From Athripsodes cinereus (Eukaryota > Arthropoda > Insecta > Trichoptera > Leptoceridae), in contig OX388325.1 in the NCBI GenBank assembly GCA_947579605.1, positions 16,301,572 through 16,365,571 on the forward strand: 64,000 bases of DNA, written 5' to 3'. This document shows, piece by piece, positions 1 through 11,500 of this stretch. The notes under the pieces are model-generated. The model made no database searches. It was given only the letters and a program-made list of their open reading frames with translations, and was not told the origin of the DNA. Every line of letters starts with the position of its first letter. Position 1 is the first letter of the stretch. Position numbers and translations under genes: made by a program.

Positions 1-3000
1 ATTGTATAGCAGGTTCTTGGGTGATACTCGCTTGTTTAACAGGACACGGAGGTAATAACATAAAACCAAAAATTCTAGAATTTGAATCATAAAATTCTTA
101 CATGTGTCGCCCAGTTTCGAAATCCGCCAAAACACATTTTCACGAAAATCGAGTTATATATGTCGTAGAAAATTGTTTCATTCATAACAATTACTATTTG
201 TTCAAAAAAATAAAATGATGATGGGAAGAGAATCCTGCTATATCCCTTTATGTGTCATTTAATATACTCTATAACTCAACCGACCAATAGAAGTTATTTT
301 TATGTATGTAGATATACAAAATGAACAGTTTATTTTTGTTCAACATCAAAATTTATTTTAAAATTGGACTTTTGCGACAATATTATTTATTTAACGGGCT
401 GTTTCACCACCTCTGGATAAAGTTCTAGATAACTATCCTTAGGATTAATTTATCTACAAGATAAACTGAAGCGAGCGTTTCACCACCTACAGATTTCTTA
501 CGGATTGTTATCCGCCAGATAGCAGTGGCAACGTTGTAATTTCATGCGTTTGTTGAATGAATGTATGCACGTAGGTAGGAATATATCGTGCTTTGCCTAG
601 GAATATATCTAGGCAACGCAAATGTAAACAAATTTTGACAGTTTAACACTATCTAAGACTTATCCCCCGGATAACTTATCCAGAACTTAATCTATAGGAT
701 AGCGCTGTCAGGGAGTCGTGAAACGCATTTTTCGTTTTATCCGTTAGATTTGTGTTGGATTGGTTGTCCGGCACTTTATCCAGAGGTGGTGAAACAGCCC
801 GTTAGAAGGATTAACTGTCTTAACAGTTTCGTGACATTTTAAATGTTTTTAGTATTATAGATATAGAATATATAGAATACCAAAAACATTCAAAACTGTT
901 GAACAATCTAATAATTAACAAACTTCTTTAACTTCAGGAAAATACGAATACTTGTATACCTAATAGTTTTTATCGAATTTCTCCGAATCACAAAAATTTG
1001 ATATTCGAATTTCGAAACTCAGCGACTCACATAATACCCCCTATTCTATTTCATTTTTAGTGTGCACTAACTAAAATAGGAACGTTACAATTTTAGTTAG
1101 TGCACATTGGTATTCTATAAACTCTAAAACAGTGGTTCTTAACCTTTTTGGGGGTACCGAACCCCACCATTAACCCCTCCTAATTTGAAAAATAAAATTA
1201 GATTTTTAGAAATTCAAAACATGGTATATATTTGTATTGTACAATAGTTGTAGATGTACAAAATGAAAAAAAAGTTAAAAAAACAAAGATCAAAACATTA
1301 AATATTAATGGTTTATACAAAACATGAAACATATTAATTAACAGCTGTTCTTACCTAAGGTACAAATTAGATTTTGCTCTAGTGGTTTCAGGCAACAATT
1401 TTTAGTAGGCGCAGAGAAAATTATTCAAATAATTAATGAAATAGCTTTATTAATAAATATAAGCCAAAATATTATATGCAAAAATATTCATGGGTATAAA
1501 AAAATAGTATGTTTTCACATATAAATAAAATTTAAGTTGTATTTATTCTATAAATTGAATTTATTTATTTCCTAATTAAAAAACAGAGCGAGTACGGTCT
1601 CACATCCGGCTACTAGGCACGCCGTGGGCCTTCTGAATCTTAAAATTTGTGAAACTCGCTATATTCTTGATTATTGCACATAATAACGTTATATATGTAG
1701 TATGCATGGTAAACAACATGCCATATTATTATATAAATAAAACAAATGGTTGAATTATAAACATTTTCTATGATTTTTTTGATAATGAAATTTATTTTTG
1801 ATGTGTATGCAGTTTGTCATAATAATTAAGAAAATCCAAGGGTTGTAAATAAATAACTCAAGGTGTATAATAAAATTCATGAAATTTTAAGATTAATCTT
1901 GGTTTTAAAATGTTATTAACACTCTTGTATTATTAAGGATAATTTATTAAAAATAACACCACTCAACGTATCATCATTGCGACGGTAATCTTCAAAAATT
2001 ATTTTCACTATATTCCACGCAGCAAAATAAAACTAAAATGATAAAATCGCATTTATAAATGTTCAAAATATTATATAAATATAAAAAATAACATACATGT
2101 GATCCAGAATTTAAAATATTTAAAAAATAAAATGGTTGTAATTTTGCTAATTCGTCTGCATGAAATCACAAAGAAGGGGTGTAGAGCCCTCTTAATATTT
2201 ACTTCAAATCAATATTTGGATTGTTAGACTAAACTGACAACATTGTTTTTCAAATTCGTGATGGCGATTTGAAGGAATTATCGTAGTATTTTTTTCTTTT
2301 TCCAACTCGCAAAACTATCTTGCCTTTAAAATGATTTTCACCGAACCCCCAAAACTGACTCACCAAACCCCTGGAGTTCGATCGAACCAAGGTTAAGAAC
2401 CACTGCTCTAAAATATCATATGATATACGAATTTTAGTTCAAGTGACCTAAATCATTACATTTAGGAACGTTCTTATTTTAATTTGAGTCAATATAGAAT
2501 AGGGAGTACTCTTTTCCTAAATAAATGGCTTTCTAGTCTTAAATATCCTATTAGGGTCTTGTATTTCGAAGAGGTGTTGGAAAGAAGCAAATCTCTTCGC
2601 TTCGTTATCGGACAGACACAATTTGTTTCGTGGTTTACGAATACTTGCCTCTTATTTCATATTTCATACACTTTTTTGTTTTAATTTTATATATATCTGA
2701 TGTTTATTTTATTTTGTTTTTATTGTTCTAGGATTCTTGAGAAGTTTCTTGAGTTTCAGAGGATTCCAGCCCTTTTCGTCTCTGTCCTACACTGCATACA
2801 TGACTCATCACATCATTTTGATGCACCTTCTGATAGAAAGTGATGGCTCTTGGTCTTTTCAACATGGAACAACTGTAAGTTAGAATATCTATCTATCTAA
2901 ACCCTCACGCCGCATCCCAGAAGGGGTAGGCAGAGAGAACTGAACGCCATATAGATCTGTTACTTCAAACTTATTTCACCTACTCTACATTTATGCAACT

Positions 3001-3663
3001 TCTAATGCACGCATGCTGATTTCCCATAATCAACACACGGACATCTTTTAGAACTTGATCTCCGTTATCAAGCCATGTAGTTCTCGGATGCCCACGCTTC
3101 CTCTCATCCCTTCTTTCAGACAAGTATATCCTCTTTGTCATCCATTCTCTTTCCAATCGTTCCACATGTCCTAACCATCACAATTTATTCACACACATTC
3201 CACACATACCATTTGCATTCGCCCATTTACTGAACATCCTCATTCCTCACTCTATCACGCAACATTTTACCAACCATTCTCCTCAGCGATCATATCTCCG
3301 TGGCATTTATTCCACAATCAACACACTTCAACTAGGTATGTCCGATTCTCGGTACCAAAATGGTATTATACATCAGCATTTTTTCCAGGTTGGACACATT
3401 GCCAACTCAACCCACATTGACTGATATGTCATCCATAGAAATGAATAATTCTAAATGCCCATTTTCTTTTCCAGACATTGGTTACTGGTGGTTTACTGTT
3501 GATCACATACATAACATGTGTCGTTTTGGTTCTCTTGGTAGAATTACCTTTTGACAAACTGCTCGTTACACTAACGGAACCAAATACAAACACACACAAA
3601 GTTCCCGTTAAGCCAAAACAATTTGAAAATGGAACTTCTGGGACTAACGATACAGGTATATAA
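1..3663 (+). CDS. nrf-6-like: NRF-6-like multi-pass acyltransferase, C-terminal end (gene 1, partial)
   Basis: Three terminal exons of a gene entering from the left edge. Exon end at 1-51 reads CIAGSWVILACLTGHG and stops one base into a codon before a GT donor. Exon 2732-2874 (AG acceptor, GTAAGT donor) completes that glycine and encodes FLRSFLSFRGFQPFSSLSYT, then AYMTHHIILMH, matching the conserved 'PLSRLSYCAYLVHP' block of acyltransferase-3/NRF-6 proteins. Exon 3475-3663 encodes a last hydrophobic helix (LVTGGLLLITYITCVVLVLL) followed by VELPFDKL, the usual 'E.PF..LE' tail, and a TAA stop at 3661-3663. Splice phases (1, then 0) are the same as in gene 2 at the equivalent junctions. NRF-6 proteins are integral membrane proteins proposed to move or acylate lipid-like substrates in gut and epidermis; the substrate here is unknown. 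A further exon after the possible donor at 3652 cannot be excluded. Confidence 0.86.
52..394. other. Intron of gene 1, no further feature
   Basis: AT-rich intron sequence between the donor at 52 and the first transposon. I see no coding segment or repeat copy in it. Confidence 0.5.
395..801. mobile_element. Non-autonomous DNA transposon (MITE), 28-bp perfect TIRs
   Basis: The first 28 bases (395-422, starting CGGGCTGTTTCACCACC) are the exact reverse complement of the last 28 (774-801, ending GGTGGTGAAACAGCCCG). It is flanked by TTAA at 391-394 and TTAG at 802-805, which could be a decayed TTAA target duplication as made by piggyBac-type elements. Further TTTCACCACCT and TCGTGAAACG motifs sit inside near each end. 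There is no ORF. It lies in an intron of gene 1. Confidence 0.85.
1037..2506. mobile_element. TA-flanked MITE split by a nested hAT element
   Basis: Outer ends CCCCCTATTCTAT (1037-) and ATAGAATAGGGAG (-2506) are near-perfect inverted repeats, each bordered by TA (1035-1036, 2507-2508). The similarity continues inward to AACGTT on both sides. The left part has a perfect 17-bp stem (1061-1077 with 1090-1106, TGTGCACTAACTAAAAT). About 180 bp of this element remain on either side of the nested insertion at 1130-2405. TA duplication suggests Tc1/mariner-type mobilisation. Confidence 0.6.
1130..2405. mobile_element. Non-autonomous hAT element with 8-bp TSD
   Basis: Termini CAGTGGTTCTTAACC (1130-) and GGTTAAGAACCACTG (-2405) are perfect inverted repeats, with subterminal inverted motifs such as GTACCGAACCCC and ACCAAACCCC. 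The 8-bp duplication CTCTAAAA lies at 1122-1129 and 2406-2413. This TIR and TSD combination is characteristic of the hAT superfamily. The 1.3-kb interior is AT-rich and has no transposase reading frame, so this is an internally deleted derivative that depended on a partner. Confidence 0.9.
2890..3345 (-). pseudogene. LINE 3' fragment (RT C-terminal region)
   Basis: Minus-strand translation in shifting frames gives RRMVGKMLRDRVRNEDV, then ERKRGHPRTTWLDNGDQVLK and ACIRSCINVE. This is the pattern 'RRMV..TLRDRVRN ... RGRPR.TWLD ... RRACMR.CM.V.EA' at the C-terminus of a widespread arthropod LINE. Frameshifts and stops show it is dead. Related pieces lie at 4228-4560 and 53690-53830. It lies inside the last intron of gene 1. 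Confidence 0.7.
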
Positions 3664-3954
3664 AATCGTTCATTATTTCATCTATCTCTATACCGTTCCG
3701 GTAACCCAGGTATAACTCTACTGTAGGAGGGTGCATTTATGGCATCATTCTATCCTCAGTGTCTTTGTCTTGACCATAGTTTAACGGTCTTTGGTCATAA
3801 ATTTTATTTTGTAGAATACATTTAAATATATCCTTACCAATACATGCACAGGATATTCCACAAGAGACACATTGAAGTTTACTCACGCCGGATATCTCAG
3901 AAGCTGTAGTCTCTTTTTTCTTTCCAAACCAAAATTTATTGTCCTCACGGGTGT

Positions 3955-4100
3955 GCCATTGATATCATGGACCATCATGGTATATCTCACAAATGGCGTA
4001 GCCACCAGACCAGTTGCATTTGATGAACATTCAAACAGACCTCCCCGTGCTATAAAAAAATTAAGACAATCAGGATGGGTGGCAAAACTTATCGTTTAAT
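3955..4100 (-). repeat. Interspersed repeat 'E' fragment
   Basis: On the minus strand this reads TTGCCACCCATCCTGA ... CAACTGGTCTGGTGGCTACG ... GAGATATACCATGATGGT, shared with copies at 34010-34252, 46614-46681, 51425-51556 and 63300-63385. The 46614 copy shows that the element ends in (TAG)n and makes a 12-bp target duplication, so it moves by target-primed reverse transcription. The ORF across this copy has no recognisable protein and is a by-product. Confidence 0.6.
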
Positions 4101-4227
4101 TTGAAATTTAAAATGCCTTTTTTCAAAGACCTGCTTTTTACTAAAAAAAAGTTAATGTCATAAAAAATGATATTTATGTGAACTATAAATGAAATTATGG
4201 CAACAATAATTATTTTCTTTTTTCAGC

Positions 4228-4560
4228 ATCAAAGAGCATCAAGAATGAATGAAACAAAATCAGCCCAACCAAATTGTCTTGCAATGAATACACCATAGTT
4301 ACAAACCATCACGCCGCTTCCCTTGCTGGATAGGCAGAAAGAATAGAGCGCCACTTTCTCCTGTTCCTGCACACGCTTTTTAATTCCATCACATCTATGC
4401 AATTCCTCGTACATGCTCTCCTGTTTATTGCACTCGACAAGTAACCGTCTTTAAAGATATGGTCTACTTTGTCTAGCCATGTGATCCTCCGCCGGTTACG
4501 TTCCCGAGTACTCTTTCTCTCAGCCAAATATATTATATTTCATCATACTCTGTACTTATT
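4228..4560 (-). pseudogene. LINE 3' fragment, same family as 2890-3345
   Basis: Minus-strand reading gives RNRRRITWLDKVDHIFKDG, then RRACTRNCIDVMELKSVC and RRKWRSILSAYPA, the standard C-terminus of the same LINE family. Two frames are needed, so it is a dead, 5'-truncated copy. Confidence 0.7.
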
Positions 4561-4763
4561 CATTCTTTTTACACGCTCAACCCACCGTAACTTGTATTTC
4601 TAAGAATATATATCATAATTGCTAATTTTGGTTAGGTATATAATGTTTCTTCTCTTCGTGCCTAAGCAAGTTCCCCAAAATTGGCAATCACCTCTGTAAA
4701 GGACCTTTTTCCTGTGACAGTCAAGTATATATATATCTTACCAGAAATTTCACGTTTCTTTAA

Positions 4764-5794
4764 CCCTCTGCAACTGAGGTGGCTTTTTAGTTATTATTCT
4801 GCTGAGGAGTGGTCTGACAGACACCCATTTTAAGTTCCATTATTGCCATTATTTAAAAAGTTTTGATTATTTTTTTAGTTTTTTGTTAGTATTTGACATA
4901 TATGATGACACCATTTGAAAAAAATTGGTTTAAAAAAAAACAGATATTAGAAATTACAAGAAATTTATTAATGCTCATAAAAAATCACCATTTTTTTAAG
5001 AACAATTTATAAAAATTAATAAAATGAAAAAAAACACGTAAAATAAAAAAAAAATAAGTAAAAATTTGTTTTGTGTTAACTTTTGTTAAAATGCAAAAAA
5101 ATAATAAAAAAATCGTTAGAGCGGTTTCTCTAAAAATCGGCTTCAAAGTGCGTCCTCTCAGTCCTGGCAAATTTGTGCCGAGCACTGTAGGCAGACATGT
5201 TTTTTGCATGCATAACGAGTAAATTTTGTCTTCTTTTCAATTAAATCGCACTCTTTAATCTTTCTTTTCAATTCACTCGTAAAAATTCTGCACAATATTC
5301 TTTCACACGATGTCCCAGGTTCGTTTTGTTCAGGGACAGTTGACAAATCTCGTCCTAAGACATGATTGCGCAATTCTCTTGGCAATTTTTCATTATACAC
5401 CCGCTGTGTCATAATAGGAAGAACAAGTTCCCTAGCAAGGCCTTAAATGAAATCTGCTCTCCATTTATTGAATTTTTTTTTATTGAAGTGATGTTAGGTA
5501 GACTCTATGAATTTACTGAGCTGATGTATGTGAGATACTATGAAAATATTAATATATTACTGACGTTAGGTCTAATAGACCCATCATTTATTACTGACGT
5601 TAGGTATGACAGACACCCATCAGCTATAGATCCACACATGTACTTATGACGGCCGTCGTTACTGTACTAATGATTAAAGGAACAGAAATTCGGAAGCTAC
5701 TGAGCGAAACGGAAAGATAGGACTCGAAATGGCAACGTTGTTACATAAAAAAAATTTCGCGGTGTCTGACAGACCTCACGTCAGCTGCAGAGGG
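4764..5794 (-). mobile_element. piggyBac-like element, internally deleted, TTAA flanks
   Basis: Termini CCCTCTGCAACTGA (4764-) and TCAGCTGCAGAGGG (-5794) are near-perfect inverted repeats bordered by TTAA at 4760-4763 and 5795-5798, the precise target of piggyBac transposases. It contains the C-terminal part of a transposase on the minus strand (5158-5412). The motif CTGACAGACNCCCAT recurs near both ends and in the middle. With only about 1 kb left it is non-autonomous. Confidence 0.85.
5158..5412 (-). pseudogene. piggyBac transposase C-terminal remnant
   Basis: An 84-residue reading frame with LPRELRNHVLGRD followed by a cysteine-rich tail (C-x2-C-like pair lost in part, then ACKKHVCLQCSAQICQD). 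piggyBac transposases end in a cysteine-rich domain that binds the element ends, with a pattern CxxC...CxKCxKxxCxxH...C. Here several positions are altered and the catalytic DDD core is absent. It ends inside the TTAA-flanked element at 4764-5794, which supports the call. Confidence 0.7.
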
Positions 5795-5798
5795 TTAA

Positions 5799-6845
5799 GG
5801 TTACGTTTTGGTTTATCGGATAAATTAAGGTAGGTACCTCTATTCATAGCGCAGTTGTGAAAATTTATATGAAATTCCTATAAAATTCATATAAATTTAT
5901 ATAAAATTTCTGCAAAATCACTCATTATTGGGTGGAATGCCTAAATAATAATAGATATAAAATTTATAAAAACCTCAAACTATGATAGGTAATAATGGAT
6001 TAGTAAATTGGTAAACTAGTAAATAAACAGGATTCGTAAACTTCCGTTTATCAAGGATTTAAGCAAAGCTGAAACATCATTTTTAGGTTAGTAATTCTTT
6101 TCATCAGTTATCCATTGAATCCATTGATCAAAAAATGTTGTAAATGGTGCAGTATTGAGTAAGGTTTACAAAAAAAAGCAATTCATTAAAATATTAGCCA
6201 ACACTGCACAAACTGCATTGGTTAAAGGGCACCCAAGCCTGGTCATTATAACCGTCGCTGAATTATTTGGGGTAGAAATTACAGAAGCTAACCAGAGAAA
6301 CATTCCATAGATCAAGTGGTGGAGGCCATGCACTGTTGCACACACGTTGAATTGATAAGACTGATTCCTGCCTTCCCGGTTTCCTGACCGGAAGGTGAGA
6401 AAAAGAAAAACTAGGTTTGTCGCGAATCAATCCAATGGATTGTGATTTGGAAAAAACTTTTCATTTTCCTGTTTTGGCTCAAAAGTTTGTGGCGTATCCA
6501 ATTAAAAATTTCTTCTTGTGAATATTTGTGTGTTTTTTTTATGCTTAATTTTTGCCATTTAGGGCATATTAATTATAGAAAAAAGAAAACTTAGTACAAA
6601 AAAATGTATTTCTTTAATTACAACCAAGCAACTGATTATTGTTATTAGGTCATTTCGGTGTTAATAAAAAATATAAAAATACATACGATGTGTTTTATTT
6701 ATTTCTTCTTTCATTTTGGCTTGTTCATGTTGTCGGTACTTCAGATTGGAAACTTCTTTTTTTCAGAGTGGCTTCTCTGAACCGACTGAATCACTCCTTT
6801 GAGGATCATTCCTGATTTATCAGACAATATCAACTGGAAAGCCAG
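5799..6845. other. Intergenic, no assignable feature
   Basis: AT-rich sequence between the piggyBac relic and the next MITE. I find no ORF with recognisable similarity, no target duplication pair and no copy of the window's repeat families. The segment around 6200-6420 is less AT-rich and could be an old element, but nothing names it. Confidence 0.4.
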
Positions 6846-7768
6846 CGAGGTTACCCTTGAAACATCTAAATACGATCTTTATCTTGTCCTGATCTTAAAG
6901 GGCCCCTTTAGCAAAAACGATAAAACATACAATTTTCAACAAGTTTGGTACACAAACTCTCAAAACTTGTTGACCCTACGAACATTTTGATTTGATAAAA
7001 TATGAAAACAAATATTAATTACGAATATCAAACTTTAACTTTAAAAAAAAACTCGATTTTAGCTTCATAGTACCTATTCGTTTATAAAAAAGCATATTTC
7101 TAAAAATCGAATTCGGGGGTTTATTTGGTTCATAAACGCACGAGAATCCTAAAAAAAATCATAATATTTATTTTAATATTGAGAATATTTAGATAGTTAT
7201 TACAATTATAGAACAAAAAAATTCTACTTTTTTTGGTTTTTTTCATGGATATTGACCGACTTAAAAAAAAATTTTTTTGATAAAATTTCTCATATTTTGA
7301 AACCAAAAATCACCACATGAACTCAATTTTTTGTATACTAAAAAAAGTTTGCTAAAAATCTATAGTATTTATAAGTTTGATAGAATGAATAAAAAAATAT
7401 ATATTTTACAAATAATTTGTATTTTGATGTAACAAAGAGTACCTAATTATAATAATATTTATTTTTTATTAAAAAACTACTATTGGTAATAAATATTTGA
7501 TTTTTTATTTTATCAAATCAATATGTTCGCAAGGGTCAACAAGTTTTGGCAGTTTTTCTGTCAAATTTGTTGAAAATAGAAAATTTGACCGTTTTTGCTA
7601 AACGGGGCCTTTAATCATATGATGCGCGAGTTGACTATGGTCAAAAATAGGTGTTTATCAATCTAACGGTAGCGGTTGCGCGATATTTTTGACAACAATC
7701 CCTTCGCGCGTCGTATGATTAATAAGATCAAGACAAGATTTAGATCATTATTTAGGTTGTGTCAAGAC
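6846..7768. mobile_element. MITE family D copy, split by a TTAA element
   Basis: The left end GAGGTTACCCTTGAAACATC ... TACGATC ... CTTGTCCTGATC and the right part ATGATGCGCGAGTTGACTATGG ... CGCGCGTCGTATGATTA ... TTGTGTCAAGAC match the family best seen intact at 34344-34554. It is interrupted at TTAA by 6899-7610. Confidence 0.7.
6899..7610. mobile_element. Non-autonomous TTAA element (TIR AGGGCCCC)
   Basis: Ends AGGGCCCCTTTAGCAAAAACG and CGTTTTTGCTAAACGGGGCCT are inverted repeats, flanked by TTAA (6895-6898 and 7611-7614). The subterminal motif CAACAAGTTTGG/CAAATTTGTTGAAAAT and internal CAACAAGTTTTG/CAAAACTTGTTGACCC are also inverted. There is no ORF. A second copy in the opposite orientation ends at 35790. 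Confidence 0.85.
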
Positions 7769-7783
7769 TAGACAACACAAGAC

Positions 7784-8282
7784 TAGTGTTGTGGAATTCT
7801 CAAGAGAAAATTTTTCGAAGTAGAGAATTTTCGGAGAATTTTCTTTATTTTTTATTTAACAGTATAATAATAATAAATACTTTATTCAATCAATCAATTA
7901 CAATGTACAAATGTTATGACAATTTATCACCAATATGGCTACAATTAATTATGGAAACAATAAAATGTTAGGTACCTACATAGAAAAAAGTGCTAATAAC
8001 TGATGAAAAATCTTGATGTTAGACACCCCACATACCCATATTTAAGATAAAAAAAAATTTGCAGGTACGTACATGGAAAAAGTGTTGACCTCTGATTTGG
8101 GTCTTAATCAGCCCCACAAATTTTTGGATCAATCAGGTTGGCTGCGAAGTGTGGACGGAAGGTCATAATACCACTAAGAAAAATTTGGAGAGAAATTTCT
8201 CTTCCATCAGAGGAGAAATTCTCGTAGAAATTTCTCGTTCTCGAGAAATTTCTTTGGAGAATTTTCTCATCTCACATCACTA
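7784..8282. mobile_element. hAT-type MITE rich in GAGAAATTTCTC motifs
   Basis: Ends TAGTGTTGTGGAATTCTC and GAGAATTTTCTCATCTCACATCACTA are imperfect inverted repeats (TAGTGNTGTG). Flanks CACAAGAC (7776-7783) and GTCAAGAC (8283-8290) agree at 6 of 8 positions, a plausible decayed 8-bp TSD. Between 8190 and 8270 the motif GAGAAATTT/AAATTTCTC is repeated many times in both orientations, as expected of transposase-binding subterminal repeats. Confidence 0.65.
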
Positions 8283-8518
8283 GTCAAGACTAGTCTTGCA
8301 GGTATAGGTACAAAATGCAACAATATTCTAAAAAATACAATTGAAAGAAGTTCCAAAAGCATTCCAACATTACGAATTGTCGAATCAAGAGTCAAAATGC
8401 TTACAAATGATGAAAATGTCTTCATTCTATCTAATATTATAGCTTATTTACTAAGTTTCGAGATCCTGTTTCCTCTCCCCTCACCATTCCCTGTGGATTC
8501 ACCATGGGCTGAATAAGC

Positions 8519-11500
8519 TTATAAATTTTTCTTATCGTGTCTGTCAGTTGACAGTCCATTCAAGTTTCTATCAACTGTGTCATCATTCTCATTTGATCTT
8601 TGCTTTGTGTTCGATGAAAAAACATTGACGAGATTGTTCACTGGTGTCTCAATGAAGAGATTCATGAGGAATGAAAGGAAGAATGTTGCGACTACGTTTC
8701 CAAGCGCAGAAATAATCTAAAAAAAGAAACATATTGAATTAATCTTCCAGTTCCAAAATATGGATCATAAATATATTTCGAATCAACAGTAACATATTTT
8801 TATAAATGCATCCACAACGAATGACTCGAGGGAGATATGAACATATCGTTTTGAACCAAAGCTTATTTAAGACCAGTTGAAATTATGAAATTATATTGGT
8901 CACAAAGTTTAATTGGTCGCATTGCCAATTTTCCCTTTGAATTTCCAGTCTAAATTCTATTAAAGGTAATTGAGTGTGACTTACAGTTTGTACTGGTTGC
9001 AGATAGACTCCTTTCTCTGTGGTAAGTAGTGATATAAATATTACTATAGGATTGAGTAGGTAGGCTCCATAGCAGAACTTAGATAGTGGAATCCAAATAT
9101 CGTATGAGTAAAAAGTCGTCAGTTTGTTGTCTGAAATAAGATAGACAAAGTCATTGTGCTGTAATTTGTATGTAAATGTTTCAATACTAGACAATAAGAA
9201 GGATCACAGTATGTATCCTACATTGTCATGGACTTATCACTTTATCTTATTATCATGGGCTTTTATCACACCTTATCGTGGGCTCCCAATAATGGTCACA
9301 GGGACCAAGCAATGAATAAGTTTTCGTAAAAGTAGGATGTCATAATATCAGGCCGTCGCCGTACCCGCGCGACCATGCATGTCGTCACTAATGGATTAAC
9401 GCTACACGATTTTAATCAACTTAGGGCCGCGATATCCAAATAGAAGTTAACCAGTAGTTAAGTAATCAACTGGTATGAGTTAACTTGTTCATGTTCGGCG
9501 TTTGGTGATATCATAAAAATAATTTACAATGGTTACTTAACCAGAAGTTAACTTTCTGTAGTGATGTAAACAGTATTCACATATGGCAATATATATAATG
9601 AGTTACAATCCATTGGATTGGTCTGCAACGAGTTTGGTTTTTCTTCTCCATTCGTCTCTATTCTCCGCCAGTCTTTTCAGCTCTACGTATGAGCCACAGT
9701 TCATATCACTCTTCAGTTGGTCCATATATGCGTCTCTTGGTCGGCCTCTGGCATTTGTCCCCTCGGTCTTACCCTCCGCGATGGCTATGAGTAGTCCTGG
9801 GTGCCTGATGTTGTGGCCAATCCAGTTAGCTCGTTGTTGGCTGATTCTCTTAAGGAGTTGCCTTTTTTCGCCTACCCTGGTTAATACTTCTTCGTTTTCG
9901 ACGTGCTCCGACCAATGGATCTTAAGCATGCGTCTGTAGCACCACATTTCAAAGGCCGCCAACCGTCCGCTTTCACTCTTGCTGATGGTCCATGTCTCAC
10001 AACCATAAAGCAGAATTCTCCATACAAAGGCTTTAGTAAGGTTCTTCCTTACGCTTAAGTCAATATTTGGGGATTCCAATATCTTCGATTTTTTGTTAAA
10101 GGCAATCCTTGCCTGGTTTATTCTGCTTACGATTTCTGCTTTGGAGCGTCCATCCTGGTTTATTCTATTGCCCAGGTACACGAATTCACTTACTTGTTTG
10201 ATGCTCACTCCATTTATGGCAATGTTCGCAGTCGCTTCCTCTCTTCCAACGACCATACATTTTGTTTTTTCTTTATTTATTTTCATGTTGTACTTTGACA
10301 ACAGTATACTTTCCATTTTTCCTAAGGCTTCGTTCAGCTCCATCTCGGAGTCTGCGAGCAGTGCTATGTCGTCAGCATATCTTATCATGTCGACCTTTTT
10401 CCCATTTATTTTTACTCCTGTCCAGTTCTTCATTTCTTCTCTCAGTTCATCAATGGCTCGCTGTATATAGCAGTTAAAGAGAGCTGGCGACATTGAGCAT
10501 CCTTGTCTTACGCCTTGTTCGACCCTTGCTTCTGCACAGCTCTCTCCGCTTTTAATCACAGCCATTTCGTTCTTGTATAAGCTCCAGATTGCTCTTCTGT
10601 CTTTATAACTCATTCCTATCTGGTTGAGGGTGTTAAAAAGTTGTTCCCATTCTACTTTATCGAATGCTTTTTCAAGGTCGATGAATGCTATGTATGTGTT
10701 TTTATTAATTGCTATTCTCTTTTCTAGAGTAAGTCTGAGACTCAGGATTGCATCTCTTGTACCTGTCTCTTTGCGGAATCCAAATTGATCTTCTGTAAGT
10801 GTTTCGTTTATTTTGTTTTCCGCCCTTTTCATTATAATGTTGGTGAGTATCTTAGAAGCGTGTGATATCATGCTTAAGGTTCTGTGTTGTTCGCACTTTG
10901 TAGTGCCTGCTTTCTTAGGAAGCGCTCGTATCAGACATTTGGCAAAGTCCTCAGGTATCTCTCCTGTGTCATATATTTTGCAGACAAGCTTATACAATGT
11001 ATCGAGCATGCCTTTTCCGGCGCATTTAAGCAGCTCTGATGGAATCAGGTCAATACCTGGTGCTTTGCCGTCTTTCAACTTTGCTAAGGCAATATCAAAT
11101 TCACTTCTTAAGATGTCATCTCCATTATTTTCTACGTCATATTCTGCTTCTAGTGCTTTGCTTTCTTGGACTATGTTCTTTCCTTTGTATAATTGTTCTA
11201 GGTATTCTTTCCATCTTTTTACGATCAATTCGTCCTCAAACAGTAATGTCAATGGCAATACCTTAGTACAAATCGGTTGAAATTTAGTTTTTACGCACTT
11301 TTGTCGTACGAGTGGCAACACTAGGAAAGTTATTTGACACTTCACTGGTTGTTTGGAGCCGCCATTTTGAATTTTAACGTGTTGCTCATGTTGACGAGTG
11401 TTTTGAAAGTATCAATAATATTGTTCATCGGATGATGTATCAACATTATTATGAAGATAATTATCCAGTTTTTATCAATATATTATATTATTATAACACA

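Noticed and set aside
3872..4099. 75-codon ORF as an extra exon of gene 1
   Set aside because: It lies within repeat 'E' (minus orientation), downstream of the stop.
10093..11280. Plus-strand ORFs opposite the LINE RT (125, 71, 155 and 75 codons)
   Set aside because: Shadow frames of the minus-strand reverse transcriptase.
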